From Triatoma infestans (taxonomy: Eukaryota; Arthropoda; Insecta; Hemiptera; Reduviidae), in NCBI GenBank assembly GCA_011037195.1, contig JAAEAF010006763.1, positions 1 to 64,000 on the forward strand: a DNA stretch of 64,000 nt. Reading direction: 5' to 3'. The notes under the pieces are model-generated. The model did not search any database, was not told the DNA's origin, and was given only the letters and a program-made list of their open reading frames with translations. The translations under genes were made by a program, and so were the position numbers. Of this stretch, positions 11,341 to 22,400 are shown piece by piece (position 1 is the stretch's first letter; every line of letters begins with the position of its first letter).

Positions 11341-14300
11341 CGAGATCGGCAATGAGACATTAATAATACAGAAGCTATATCATGATATTCATCAGCTAAA
11401 TCAGCAGAGAGGCACTTCAGGGTATGTCAAAGCCTTTGGGTCAGAAAAGTCGTGAGTAGAGGCTGTTTGAAAGGAAAAGTAATGAAGAGAACAGGATTAT
11501 GGTCTATTTAGTGGAGATGGATGGCTTGATAAAAAGAAAACATGCAAATCAATTGCGTGAACTAGAAAATCCGTGGGGAGAGGATAAGGCATAGTATCGG
11601 GCATATTTGAAGAGGTATTAGGAGAGGAGAAGATGTCGGAACTCAACAGAAATTTTTCATTTTTTAAAAAAAAAACATAGTTTTCTGTAATGACCACATG
11701 AACCATATGAACTAATACAGTTTTCTGCAATTTTTTATAACGACACTTCAAAATTATTTTAGGAGTGTCCTGGGGGGAAGGTGTGCAAGACTTCCCTCTA
11801 AAATACGTTTAGGCCATTGTACGGGCCAGTAAAATTCTTATTGGACTTACATTTGTTGCTAAATTCCGATTATGAAGAAAATCAGTTAATGCGATGTGTG
11901 AATTTCCTGAAGTTTCTTTTTAGATTTCTGCTTTTATTTCGATAACAAGTCAGCGCATTTCTTTAAATTTAGTGTACTAACTACTCATTTTTTTGAAATT
12001 TTTATCCAAGAAAATTATTTTAGCATGTTCTGATGAAGTTGGGACGTCATGCTTCCCCTAAAAATTCGAAATTTGAAGAAAATATGTTAATTAGAACTAT
12101 AAGATTGCAACAAGAGAAAGTTGTGTGAGTGTTTCACACTAGATTTGTTTTAAATGATAAAATCATATTATTCAGAAACATTTTTCGAGATTACGTATGT
12201 TATTCCGAAGTTGGGATATCTGGACATATTAAAGATGTTAAGGTGATGGTTAAGTTGTGTACGGTCTATGCGCTGTGTTAATTAAAAATATTTTTAATAG
12301 GGGGCAACTTCAATTTTCTCGTGATTATTGGAAAAATAAATTACCCGAATTCCTCTAGATCTTCAGTTTAATGTCTGAAATCGAAAACTTTTCTTTTGTT
12401 AACTTATAAACTGTTGAGTAAGTTCAAGACACAGTTCATAAATAAACAAAAAATAAAAAAGACAAAATATGGGTTCTTGTATTGTAGACACGTGCCCCTC
12501 TTTTATAATAATAAAAAGAGAGAGAAAAAAAAAGAAATAGAAAAATAGAATCAGTTGCAGCAATATTAAAAATATGAACTGCTCGAAGAGTTAAAAAGTT
12601 TAACATAAAACTGAAGAAAGACAGAGACTAATTGTGTGTGTCTTTCACGTTTACTGAAGACGCTTTAATAAAATAAGAATGTTCAACTCTTTAAAGTCTT
12701 CAAGTGAAGAAAGAAAGGATTAGAAATAAAAAATCCACTACGATGAACAAACCTCCTTGGCCAAGTATTTTTTTTTTTTTATGATTACTCGTTTCTTATG
12801 TGAAGCATATGTTAGTATGTACTGCTCCATCACTCAGTTAAAATACCAGAATAAAAAACTATTGCCCACGTGTCTTAACGCACTACCAACAGCTTCTTCA
12901 TCACTTTTTTTTTAATTTTTTTTTTTTTTTTAGTTATCTTTTGTATGTTACCAACTAAGGCATGGTGTTGTTTACATTCTACTAAACTTGTTATGAAAAA
13001 CAAAGAAAAATAAAAAAATTAAAAAGTCAAAAATTCGCAATAAGAGATATTCAAATTTGTTTTTACAAAAATTATACTTTTTATAAATTTGTAACAAAAA
13101 ATACTCACTTTTAAATTGGCAGACGGACAAATTGTCCATTATCCGAGTGTATTTCTGTTTCTTGAAATTTGTATCTCTAATTTTTTGTATTATAAAAAAA
13201 AAATTCCTACTCCATTTCACTCATTTTTAAATTTGCAGAGTTTATTTTGACCTTTCAGAAGTAGTTGTATAAAACTAAATTTATTAAAGATATTAAGAAA
13301 TTATATCAGCTTTATTATTTTACTTTTAGTCAGCTTTCAGGAAAGAAATTAATGTTCATTTAACCATTATGATTTAAACATTTCTTAGCTGTGTCTCTTA
13401 ACAACAACAATAACAAAAAAAATCCTAAAATAAATAATACTGAATTTGATATTTAATATGTTTACAGAAGTAATTGTATCAGAATCTTGTATGTATAAAA
13501 AAAAAAAATGGGATTTAATATCTAAATTACAAGAGAATATACTTTTCCTTAAAGAGGGATATAAGTATCTATTGAACTCGAAATTATAAGCAATATTAAA
13601 TACAGATAATAAATCAAATAATAACAATACTTTGTTCATAAAACCAAATATTTATGGGTGAAAAAAAATAATTTAATAATTCTCCTTAAATTAAAACTTT
13701 TGTTTTACAGAGAAAATATAATAAGTAGCCTTTGCAGATATTGCTATGTCACTTTAAAATTTCAACCAGCCACTAACCTGAAGAAGCATATGGGTGAAAC
13801 ATTAATACCTAAACCATAGAGGCGGAATCGCGATCCGTGGTTCAGGATTCCTAATGATTTTCACAAATTTGATGTTTGCTCCTCAATCAATAATGGTAGC
13901 TATCTATAATTGAATGATTACAATCTTCAAAATATTCTCTCAAAATACACCTGGGCTTGGATGAATCCGCCCCATTCTTTGAAAATCTATTTATTTTGTA
14001 TCTTTACGCTGACAAGTAAAAAATTTACTAGCAGATTATTTTGCAAAAGTATAAATTAATTTAATAAATTCTGCTTAATTGGAAACATTTCAGTAGTAAA
14101 TCCTTATTAGTAATCCATCCTTATTTTAAAGATATTTTTTAATTAATACTTTCTCCAAGGAAGTATTGAATTATCGCCGCAAATGCATGTTTTGAAGTCC
14201 CCTGAGACCGAAATTGAGATAGAAATTGGTCTGAGTGAGTGTGTGTGTGGTCGGCAGCCTTACCCCCCCCAAAAAAAACCGCAGAATTCTGAAACCTGGG

Positions 14301-14470
14301 TTTAGTTTAGGTGATACCAGTGAACGCGACAATAATGATCAATATCACTTTGATGTATCACTAATGATGTACCACTTTACTAAATAGAGTTTTCAATAGT
14401 TTTCTCCAACGAATTTCTTTAATCTTGGTCTATCAACTAATCGTGCGTTTTAAAAAAAATTTAATTATTG
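11341..14470. other. AT-rich non-coding stretch
   Basis: Homopolymer-rich sequence with no supported exon. It includes poly-T runs near 12770 and 12910-12930. Positions 12590-12658 form a repeat with 16509-16575. Short phrases near 14160-14280 may be a degenerate repeat, but I could not assign them. Confidence 0.4.
12590..12658 (+). repeat. Direct repeat flanking a gypsy relic, left copy
   Basis: About 66 bases containing CTGAAGAAAGACAGAGAC and CTTTCACGTTTACTGAA match 16509-16575 almost exactly, in direct orientation. An antisense gypsy fragment lies between the two, so they might be scraps of its long terminal repeats. Similarity stops sharply outside the 66 bases. Confidence 0.55.
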
Positions 14471-14479
14471 CTGTTACTT

Positions 14480-15860
14480 CATCACTCCCCCTGTTGAATG
14501 CGTCGCCGAACCGCACCGGTTGTTTAATGCGGCGACCAATGTGCACCGCATTCTTCAGTAGACTGTTCAGCTTCAGCTTGTAACCATTTAAAGGTGTTCA
14601 AATTCTTCTGATCTTTTGCTGGTTCTGTTTTTCTGCTGTGGGTGATGAATGTGGAAGGTATGTGGTGTAGTCTTGATCTTGAAGAATATAGTCAGGTTTG
14701 AGTTGATCTATTGAAACCATCTTCGGGCCCTTGGGTAGTAGGATAGTCTAGGTCTTGCCGCTCTTGTCTAAAACTGTGTACGGTGTTAAAGGTCTGTGTA
14801 CCATGTTGTCTCGGAGGAAGACTTGGCTACAAGTCTTCAGACAAAAGTTTTTGACATGTATGGACGATGTTTTTAAAGCGGATTTTATTTAAAGCTGTTT
14901 CTGGATTCTCTGTCTCTTCTAAAATTTCTCCAGGTAATCCGTATGTCATCTCCGCTGTACTAGTGTTGTTATCTTCTCTTGCGGCTGCTCTCGAACCAAG
15001 CAGTAAGAGAGTAGTCCAGCGAAGGTGTTGAGTTGGGCCGTTAACGCTGTCTTGAGTGTGCGATTCACCTTTCGACCCAACTTAGACTGCGGGTGGTAAG
15101 CTGACATTCGACAATATGGAATCCCAAAAATTCTGGTCATTTGCTAAAACAATTCAGACCCGAACTGACGTCCTAGATAGGTTGTGATGCGAACAGGAAC
15201 CAAGTTTCGTATAATTCTGAAGCGAAAGTAGTTGCATGGGCCTTCTAAAGGTCAAGCTTCCGATCCTCTGGTCGACCTCGACCATAGTCAACCAATAACG
15301 TATGCCAGAAGAAGGTGGTAGAGGTCCGATAATACCCAGATGTATGTGTTCAGATCTTTCAGATGGAGCACTTTCAGGGGAGCGATAGTGTGGCGATGTA
15401 CCTTTAATTTCTGGCAGACAATGCAAGTGCTCCACAATTTCCAGTCTCTGCGTTCATGTTCGGCCAGAAGTAGCCCGGGAAGATAATCCGTCTCGAAACA
15501 AGAATATGTTAATGGCTCAAATCTTGAAGATGCTGAAAGAAAACTTTTCGCATGGCTTTAGAGAGACCTTTGGTCGGGTTTTAAAAGGAGATGTTTCGCA
15601 GAGAAGTGGTTTACAGGTGTGTGGTAATTCCATCAACTTTTCAGTTCAAGATTTGGATTCTTCAAAGTTTCTGAAACACTTGAGTCCAGCTTCTCTTCTG
15701 CGGCTATCCTCTCCATATCATCCGGTCCTAGAATTTCTTCCATGAGCGACTAGCGCTTTTGATCAACGGATATCTGCGGTGATTTCGCTATTAAAGTTGA
15801 CCAATCTAGCCGCATTAGTGTAGCTATACCGGGTATCTGAAAGAAAACATAAGCGAGTGG
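14480..15860 (-). pseudogene. Ty3/gypsy pol remnant (RNase H end to integrase), antisense
   Basis: Read on the - strand from about 15860, there is a decayed RNase H/linker region, then a frame-broken integrase. The zinc-binding region reads MNAETGNCGALALSARN near 15450. HIHLGIIGPLPPSSGIRYWL lies near 15330, matching the family HVHIDIVGPLPPSxGFxYLL block. RIFGIPYCRMSAYHPQSKLG at about 15140-15080 matches the family's GIxHxRTTAYHPQSNG block. The C-terminal chromodomain-side linker extends to about 14650. Multiple frameshifts and stops are present. It is a different copy and subtype from the gypsy element at 6290-11340. Confidence 0.75.
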
Positions 15861-15939
15861 TTTGCGACCCTTTTTAATAAAAAACTTCGGTGCTTAAATG
15901 TTGGGTTGAAAAAGTTGAATCTCGATGAATTGAAAGAAG

Positions 15940-16330
15940 TTCAAAATAACAAAACGGTATTGTGGGTTTAAATATTTAGCACATCAAAATTATTTAAGAG
16001 GCAATTGTCCCTTCATTTTTTTGGGTATGCTAAATGACTAAACCTGTAATACACGGTTGCCCCTTCAATTTAATATATCAAAATATTGAAGAGGTCCACC
16101 ACGTATTGCGAGTTCAGATATTTACTCGTAGTATACCCAAAATAATAAATTAAAATTGAAGGAAAACCATGCATTGCGGGTTTAGATATTTAGTGTACCT
16201 AAAGAAATGAAGGGGCAACTGCCCCTTACCAGTTTTTGGAGTATATTAAATTCTTAACACATCCAAATATATTTAGTGGACCCCAAAAAAATTGAAGGGG
16301 AAACCTTCAAAGATCTTTAGAAGTCTACAC
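15940..16330. repeat. Degenerate tandem repeat, unit about 70-95 bases
   Basis: Four to five imperfect units each pair a TTGAAGGGGCAACTGCCCCTT-like block with GGGTTTAGATATTTAG and ACCC. They start near 15945, 16041, 16090, 16160 and 16230, with some halves inverted. There is no open frame. It looks like an old minisatellite next to the gypsy relic. Confidence 0.6.
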
Positions 16331-16508
16331 TATCTCCCAATTTTCCTTGCCGAAAGATTTCTCCAGAAGTAGAATGGAAGCAAGATGCAGGAAATATTGA
16401 AATTTGTAAATTTATTTTTAAGATGAAAAACTTGACGGTTAGTAGTAGTAGTTTCATGACATCAAAGAGAGCCACAACAGATCATCTATATCGCAATGGA
16501 TTTAGCTT

Positions 16509-16575
16509 AAAAAGTTTAACATATAACTGAAGAAAGACAGAGACAAATTGTGTGTTCTTTCACGTTTACTGAATT
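16509..16575 (+). repeat. Direct repeat flanking a gypsy relic, right copy
   Basis: Nearly identical to 12590-12658 over about 66 bases. See that entry for the possible long-terminal-repeat interpretation. Confidence 0.55.
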
Positions 16576-17138
16576 ATTAACTAGAGCCCTCATTCTCGGT
16601 GGTGACCGCCATTTCTCCCCGCCTCTAACATCTCACTTTAAATTTTCTTTTTAACTTTTGCATTGAAATCACTTATCATATGATCTTGCTACGATCTCTG
16701 TCTGCTGTAGGATATAAGTGATATAATCATCAAATTTAATTTTGTTTTGTTTAACAGATATTTCTGTTGCAGCCTGGAGCTTATTAGCAATAATAAAAAG
16801 AATCATTTACGAGGGGAATTCAATAAGTAACGAGACAAATCGCGTAGCTCAGAAACGGTTTGTTTAATCAATACAATAGTTACATTGCCATCCTTTACTT
16901 AGTTTCTCATTAGCTGTTCGAGAGTGGTGAGCATAACCCCAAATGTATTCAATTAACAATGCTCCTTACAACACGCTCGATGCCTTGAAAATCCTATACT
17001 GGACATTTGAATATTTCATTAACAACTAAGTTTAATATGACCTTGTTTATGGTGTGCCCATCAATGTCGCACAAAAGGGAGAGATTATTAAAGAGCTTTG
17101 CAATACTTGCAAGCTCATTTTCAATATGAGGAAATTAT

Positions 17139-17525
17139 TTGTTGAAGTGGTTGGTTCCGCAGAGGTGAAAAGCATCAGAGACATTTTCCGTGGTAGCCTG
17201 CTTCATTTTGTGGTCATCGACCGGTTTCGGGCGTTCGCCCATCTTCAGGATGCGTTTTTCAGACAGTATGACAGCACAGACTCGCACAGAGCAAACCTTA
17301 TTTTCACACTAACTGAGACGTATTTCTAAATGTACGTCTTTTAAATGTACGTATTGTTAAATTTTAAAAATACGTCTCAGTTAGTGTGAAACTAAGGTTT
17401 GCTCTGTGCGAGTCTGTGCTGTCACACTGTCTGAAAAACAAGTCCTGAAGATGGGCGAACGCCCGAAACCGGTCGATGACCACAAAATGAAGCAGGCTAC
17501 CACGGAAAATGTCTCTGATGAGGAA
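17139..17525. repeat. Foldback repeat family with hammerhead-like motif, copy 1
   Basis: Two arms of about 180 bases (17139-17330 and 17345-17525) are nearly perfect inverted copies separated by a short AT-rich spacer. Each arm contains GGTCATCGACCGGTTTCGGG or its complement. The same arm sequence occurs at 37010-37216 and 46890-47158. Each arm also holds a motif resembling a hammerhead ribozyme core (- strand 17252-17215, + strand 17442-17478). Open frames across the arms are by-products of the repeat. The element class is uncertain; a Penelope-like terminal repeat or a MITE are both possible. Confidence 0.75.
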
Positions 17526-17733
17526 ATTATATTCTCTATCAGTATAGATATCATGAACTATACGAATTCTTATCTAAAGAAACTGTATATCGACTGTATA
17601 GATTTTGTGAACCTTGAGGTTCGACTAAACTTATCGTGAGAATAGGCCTTCTGCATCTCCTGCTGTCTGTATGGTGAAGGACTGGGCAAAAAAAAAAAGA
17701 TACAAAAATCAATAGTTAATCAAATCTATAAAT

Positions 17734-17893
17734 ATAAGGGAAGGTAGCGCGTTGGACTTTCACGCGGAGGTCCCGGGTTCGAATCCAGTCAGCTTCTTAG
17801 ATTTTTTTCTTCCTACGAGCCTCTATAGCACTGTAAGGCCCCAGGCGCTAATGACCTCAGATATTGATTGGCGCGCCTTAAAAAAAAAAAAAA
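17734..17893 (+). repeat. tRNA-derived SINE, copy 1
   Basis: A tRNA-like head starts AAGGGAAGGTAGCGCGTTGG and contains a pol III B box (GGTTCGAATCC). It is followed by a conserved body (GAGCCTCTATAGC, GGCGCTAATGACC) and an A-rich tail. Part of the A-box region is missing relative to the copies at 22874 and 58714. Confidence 0.8.
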
Positions 17894-17899
17894 ATCTAT

Positions 17900-19440
17900 T
17901 AATAAGTACAGAAAATCAATTTGATATTCAATAATTAAAAAGATCCACCAATTAATTCCGATAAAACTATATTTCAATAGAGTGAAATTTGTTACAGTTG
18001 TTCAAATTTGGAGAGAACTGCGATTGTTTAAAAAGCAATCTCATAGTCTCTCCTTTTGCTGCTTGGGAGCAATAGTTTGGGCTCTGAGTTCCTGTGTCTA
18101 TACTTTTTGTGTAATTATAGTTTGTTTAAATGACGGTTTACCTAAAACACTAGGTAGAATTAATCAGTCACTAATCTCCGCTGATAATTTTTTTTTTTTT
18201 TCTCCACAGCCACTATCTATCTTGGAACATTTTAGATATCCTATCATTTTCCTGTAGTCTTTGAATCCAACAAAATAAGCACTGATTTAATTCCAATAAA
18301 ACCATATGTTAAATGAAACTAGGCAAAGCAAACTGGATTGAATTTCAGACTCTCTCATGCTAAACAGAGCTTGTCTGAAGATTCACCTCTGAGAGAGTGA
18401 AGCTAGAGATGAATGATTTCCCGTTCGTTCCGAAACTGGATACAATCAATGAAGGCAATCACACAGTGAATCACCTTCGGCAAGGAAAGTACCAAAACAT
18501 AACTACCAAAATGTTTTCCAAAAATAGTATCAGAATAGATTTATTCAACCCAATTTTCGCCGCTTTCGCCATTTTTTTTTAATGCATTAAAATTTTAGTC
18601 AAATATTTAAACAATTTGTGATACAGAGAATACTAGTTTAATAAAACGCTTTATTGCATCCTCGACCAAAAATGTGTCAGATAAATTTTTACCTAAATTA
18701 TGTTTCCAACATAATATGAAGGCTCCTTGAAGCCTATGACGCATATGTTAACATTCAATGAGTAAACTTTGCTAAAAAAAAAAAAAAAAAAAAAAAAATC
18801 TATTTTCTATTTCTGGTATTTTCATTTAGCGTTCCTAAATTATTAATTATAAAACTTCTAAATAGAGAGATGAAAAAATAAATTAATTGTATTTGTTTCT
18901 TAATGGTTAAGGCAAAAGATCGCAAATCAAATTAATCTCATTAAAAACTAATTAAACCTTTCATAATCAGTAATTCATGTAATTTAATCTGCCCAATAAA
19001 AGATAAGGAACTGCAGAAAACAAACTATCAAGAGTTAGCGAAAGGGGCGTGTAGTCCTAAGAGAGTGGGGAACAGTAGAACCAATGATGAGTGGAACTGT
19101 ACAGATGCTAAATGCAATTAAAGAAGAATAACTGACTTTAGTCAGATGTGATTAGTGTTCCTTTAAAGAATCTTCAGTAGTAAAACATTATTATAATCAT
19201 GTAAGTACAGATAATTTAGTCAATTATCCAAATTAAACATTTGAAAAAATCGGTTTTTAGTAAATTAGCACATTTATTATGTTAATCTCAACAATTTCCA
19301 AATGTATTTAGATGATGATATTGAAGAGTTTAATTTGAAAATTTGCAGATAATATACAGATAGATTACACTTTTCATTATGCCCATTTTTTTTTTTTTTT
19401 ATCTTTTCATTTACAGAAACTAATATATTTTTTTCATGGT
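17900..19440. other. AT-rich stretch upstream of the GLIS-type gene
   Basis: No coding exon is supported. It contains several A or T runs (for example 18776-18798). It should hold the promoter and any non-coding first exon of the gene whose first coding exon is at 19456; I cannot point to a specific element. Confidence 0.4.
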
Positions 19441-19455
19441 TTCTCTCTTCTTAGA

Positions 19456-22400
19456 ATGACCAGAGTGATAAATATTAAGTGTGAAATAGAAGATGAGGAA
19501 GATGACTTCATGAATTCAAACATGGAAAGGTTTTGTGAAATACCTGATGGAAATTATTTAATGCCAGATGAATCTAGTAGCAGCAATTTACTTCCTTCAG
19601 TCAATACTCTGTTTGATATTCAGTCTCAGGTATTGTTTTGGAAAATTTTTATTTCTGAAGCTGATTTGTTTAATCCTTGATGAAATATAAAAAAAATATT
19701 TCTTGTTTGATTTTTTCTTTTAATAATTTGTCACTGGTATCGATAAAATATTTAGTTTAATGGCCAAAAAGAATGCTAAATTATTATAACCAATAAAAAA
19801 ACGCATCTGAAACTTATTCAATGATTTTTTATATACATAAGCAAATAAATTAGATACATTGTCACTATAATTGATCCAAATTGTAATAACAAAACAATAA
19901 AACTTCAGAATTTTTTTTCAGACTGGAGAAACCAAATTGGATTTTACTATATTAACAAGTCCTGGACAAGATTATTGTGATAATGAGCCTGAAGAGGCTC
20001 CTAGAATTCAAGAATATTATAATAGTCAGGTATTTTCAATCATATTTACTTCAAGAATACAAAACTTTTTCATACTTTTAATTGCTAGTTTTTAATTCAG
20101 GTCACAGATGTCGTTGCATGATATTGTTTTACCAGAATTCCAGAATTGTTTAGTTAAAGAATAAAATCAGTTAATTAATTTAATGAGGTACGAACCTCAT
20201 ACTATCAGGTGCTATTATACTTTCTTTAAAATAAGATGTTTTGCTCAAAATTAATTGCTGTAACATAAATATGGTTGTGGTGGGGGTACAAGTTGGTTCT
20301 CAGGATATTAGCAAGTAAAAATAACAACCTGCACATATACAACATATTCGCTAAAACATTTTTTCGTAAACAAGGGGTCCTTAAAACTCATTTTCGAAAA
20401 TTTTACTAACTCATAATACTAACTGTTACAACAGTAATTATTTATTTTAACTTGATGAACATTTAGTGTTATATTATTTTTATGCTAAAAAAAAAATAAA
20501 GAGGTAACTTTCGGAATTATGTAACAAATACAGCGAGTGATAAATTGCATTAAGATGATTGCGTGGCGCATAAAACATTAAAGAAGAATAGATTTAAGTG
20601 TAACCATTTGAATTGAAATTAAATTTCGTTTATTGAAACCAGTAATGACAGAATAAGGCCAAAGTGTCATAAAGTAGTCATCATAAAGTAGTCTCTATTG
20701 GGATAGAGTCATGCAGAGGATGTCGATGGAAGGGTACAACTTTTTCCTATAAATATATCTATTCTTCAGATGACTCTATGTTTTCTTTTGGCTCAAGAGA
20801 GTAAATGTTTTTGTCCGCTCTTTTTCTAGATTATCACTTTTGTAGATTTTCTTTGGATGTCAAAGAGATTACGCAAGTTTCGTTCTTATGATCAACCGAA
20901 GTGCATCTTTATTGAAGTGTTTTCATTTTCTTTTTATTAAAACAAATAAAAGCCTAAGATTTTCTTTGAACTGAATGGACTATCCGCATTTCACTTTTAT
21001 TCTAAAATTTTTTTTACTTCCTAACACAACCTTGAGTTTATAATAAAATAACTTATAATAAATTATAAAACCAAAAATTGCTGATATAACAAAGAGTTTG
21101 TTTGTTGTAAACCATTTCTTAATATAAAGTTGTATTCCATCTTGTTGTTGACCCTTCCATACATTTGTCTGATACTTGATTTAGTTAGATTTTATGGGTC
21201 CGGAATGCAGGTTTTTTAGTTCTTGGGACTATCCCATCTTCAGTAAGGGTATATAATATATTCAGGAATGTTCACATTTATACGAACTAAAACAAGTAAT
21301 TAATAATTAATTTATTCTAATACACTAGTCATATACACCAAAAATACACTAATCATTATTAACTAATCGTTTTAGTTTGTATAAATGTGCACATTCCTGA
21401 ACTACAATATATAACCCAGTATAACAAACAAACATAAAAAACAAAGCATAAAACAGGCAGATACGAGTGTGGGATACTTCTCGAACATTTAGTGAAAATC
21501 TCAAAAGGCGTTTTTACATTCCAGACCCATAAAATCCGACAAAAACAAGTATCAAAGAAATTTCTTGATTTAACTAGTTGATTCTCTAGGATGGTGCATT
21601 ATTAGGTTTCGTCTTAAGTATTATTTCTTCCATATACTGTGTCTTTTTTTTTTACCCTCCATAAGATTGTGAGCAATTACAAATGTAAATTTTGAAATAT
21701 CTGCTGGAACTTGTGAAAAAGATTACCAAGTATTCAGATGGTGATTTTATAAAACCAAGCAAAAATCTTCTTTTATTTTCTACATTGTTGAAATAGTATG
21801 ATAATACCTCTTAAATATGCATATATTTTTAAATAATAGTATGAGAAATGTATTGATAAAGGATTTTTTTTTTATTTCATTAAAATGATCCAGTACATCA
21901 GTAATGATGAAGAATTAAAACTTGAATTCTATGAAGAAGATAATGAAGATAGCCTTGTTCCAGGCCAATTTCTCAAGACGGAAAAGGATAATTCTGCCAA
22001 TGAATTAACTATAGGTAAAATTTTGTTGATAGAAATACTGTTTCATTTTTTATTCTAGCTTGGATTGTGAAATAAATGGGTGTCGAATAAGAATGTTTGT
22101 AAATGAACCAATGAATGTTTTTCGTAGTAGTTTTAACAAAATCTTTAAATAAATTTATATCAGTATAAAATTAATAGTTTAATGCTAAATTTTTAGGAGA
22201 AGCTTTAGAATGTCGATGGGAAGATTGCTGGTGGTTATTTAAATCGCAAAGTGATTTAGTGAAACATATAGAACAAGAGCATGTTGAGCCTAAAAGAGGT
22301 GACGAATTCCCCTGCATGTGGCAACACTGCCCTCGCCGTTACAGGCCATTCAACGCTCGCTACAAACTACTCATTCATATGAGAGTACATTCTGGTGAAA

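Noticed and set aside
17054..17639. Open frames of 91 and 77 codons
   Set aside because: Both run across the arms of the foldback repeat and read the same sequence in opposite directions; neither resembles a protein.
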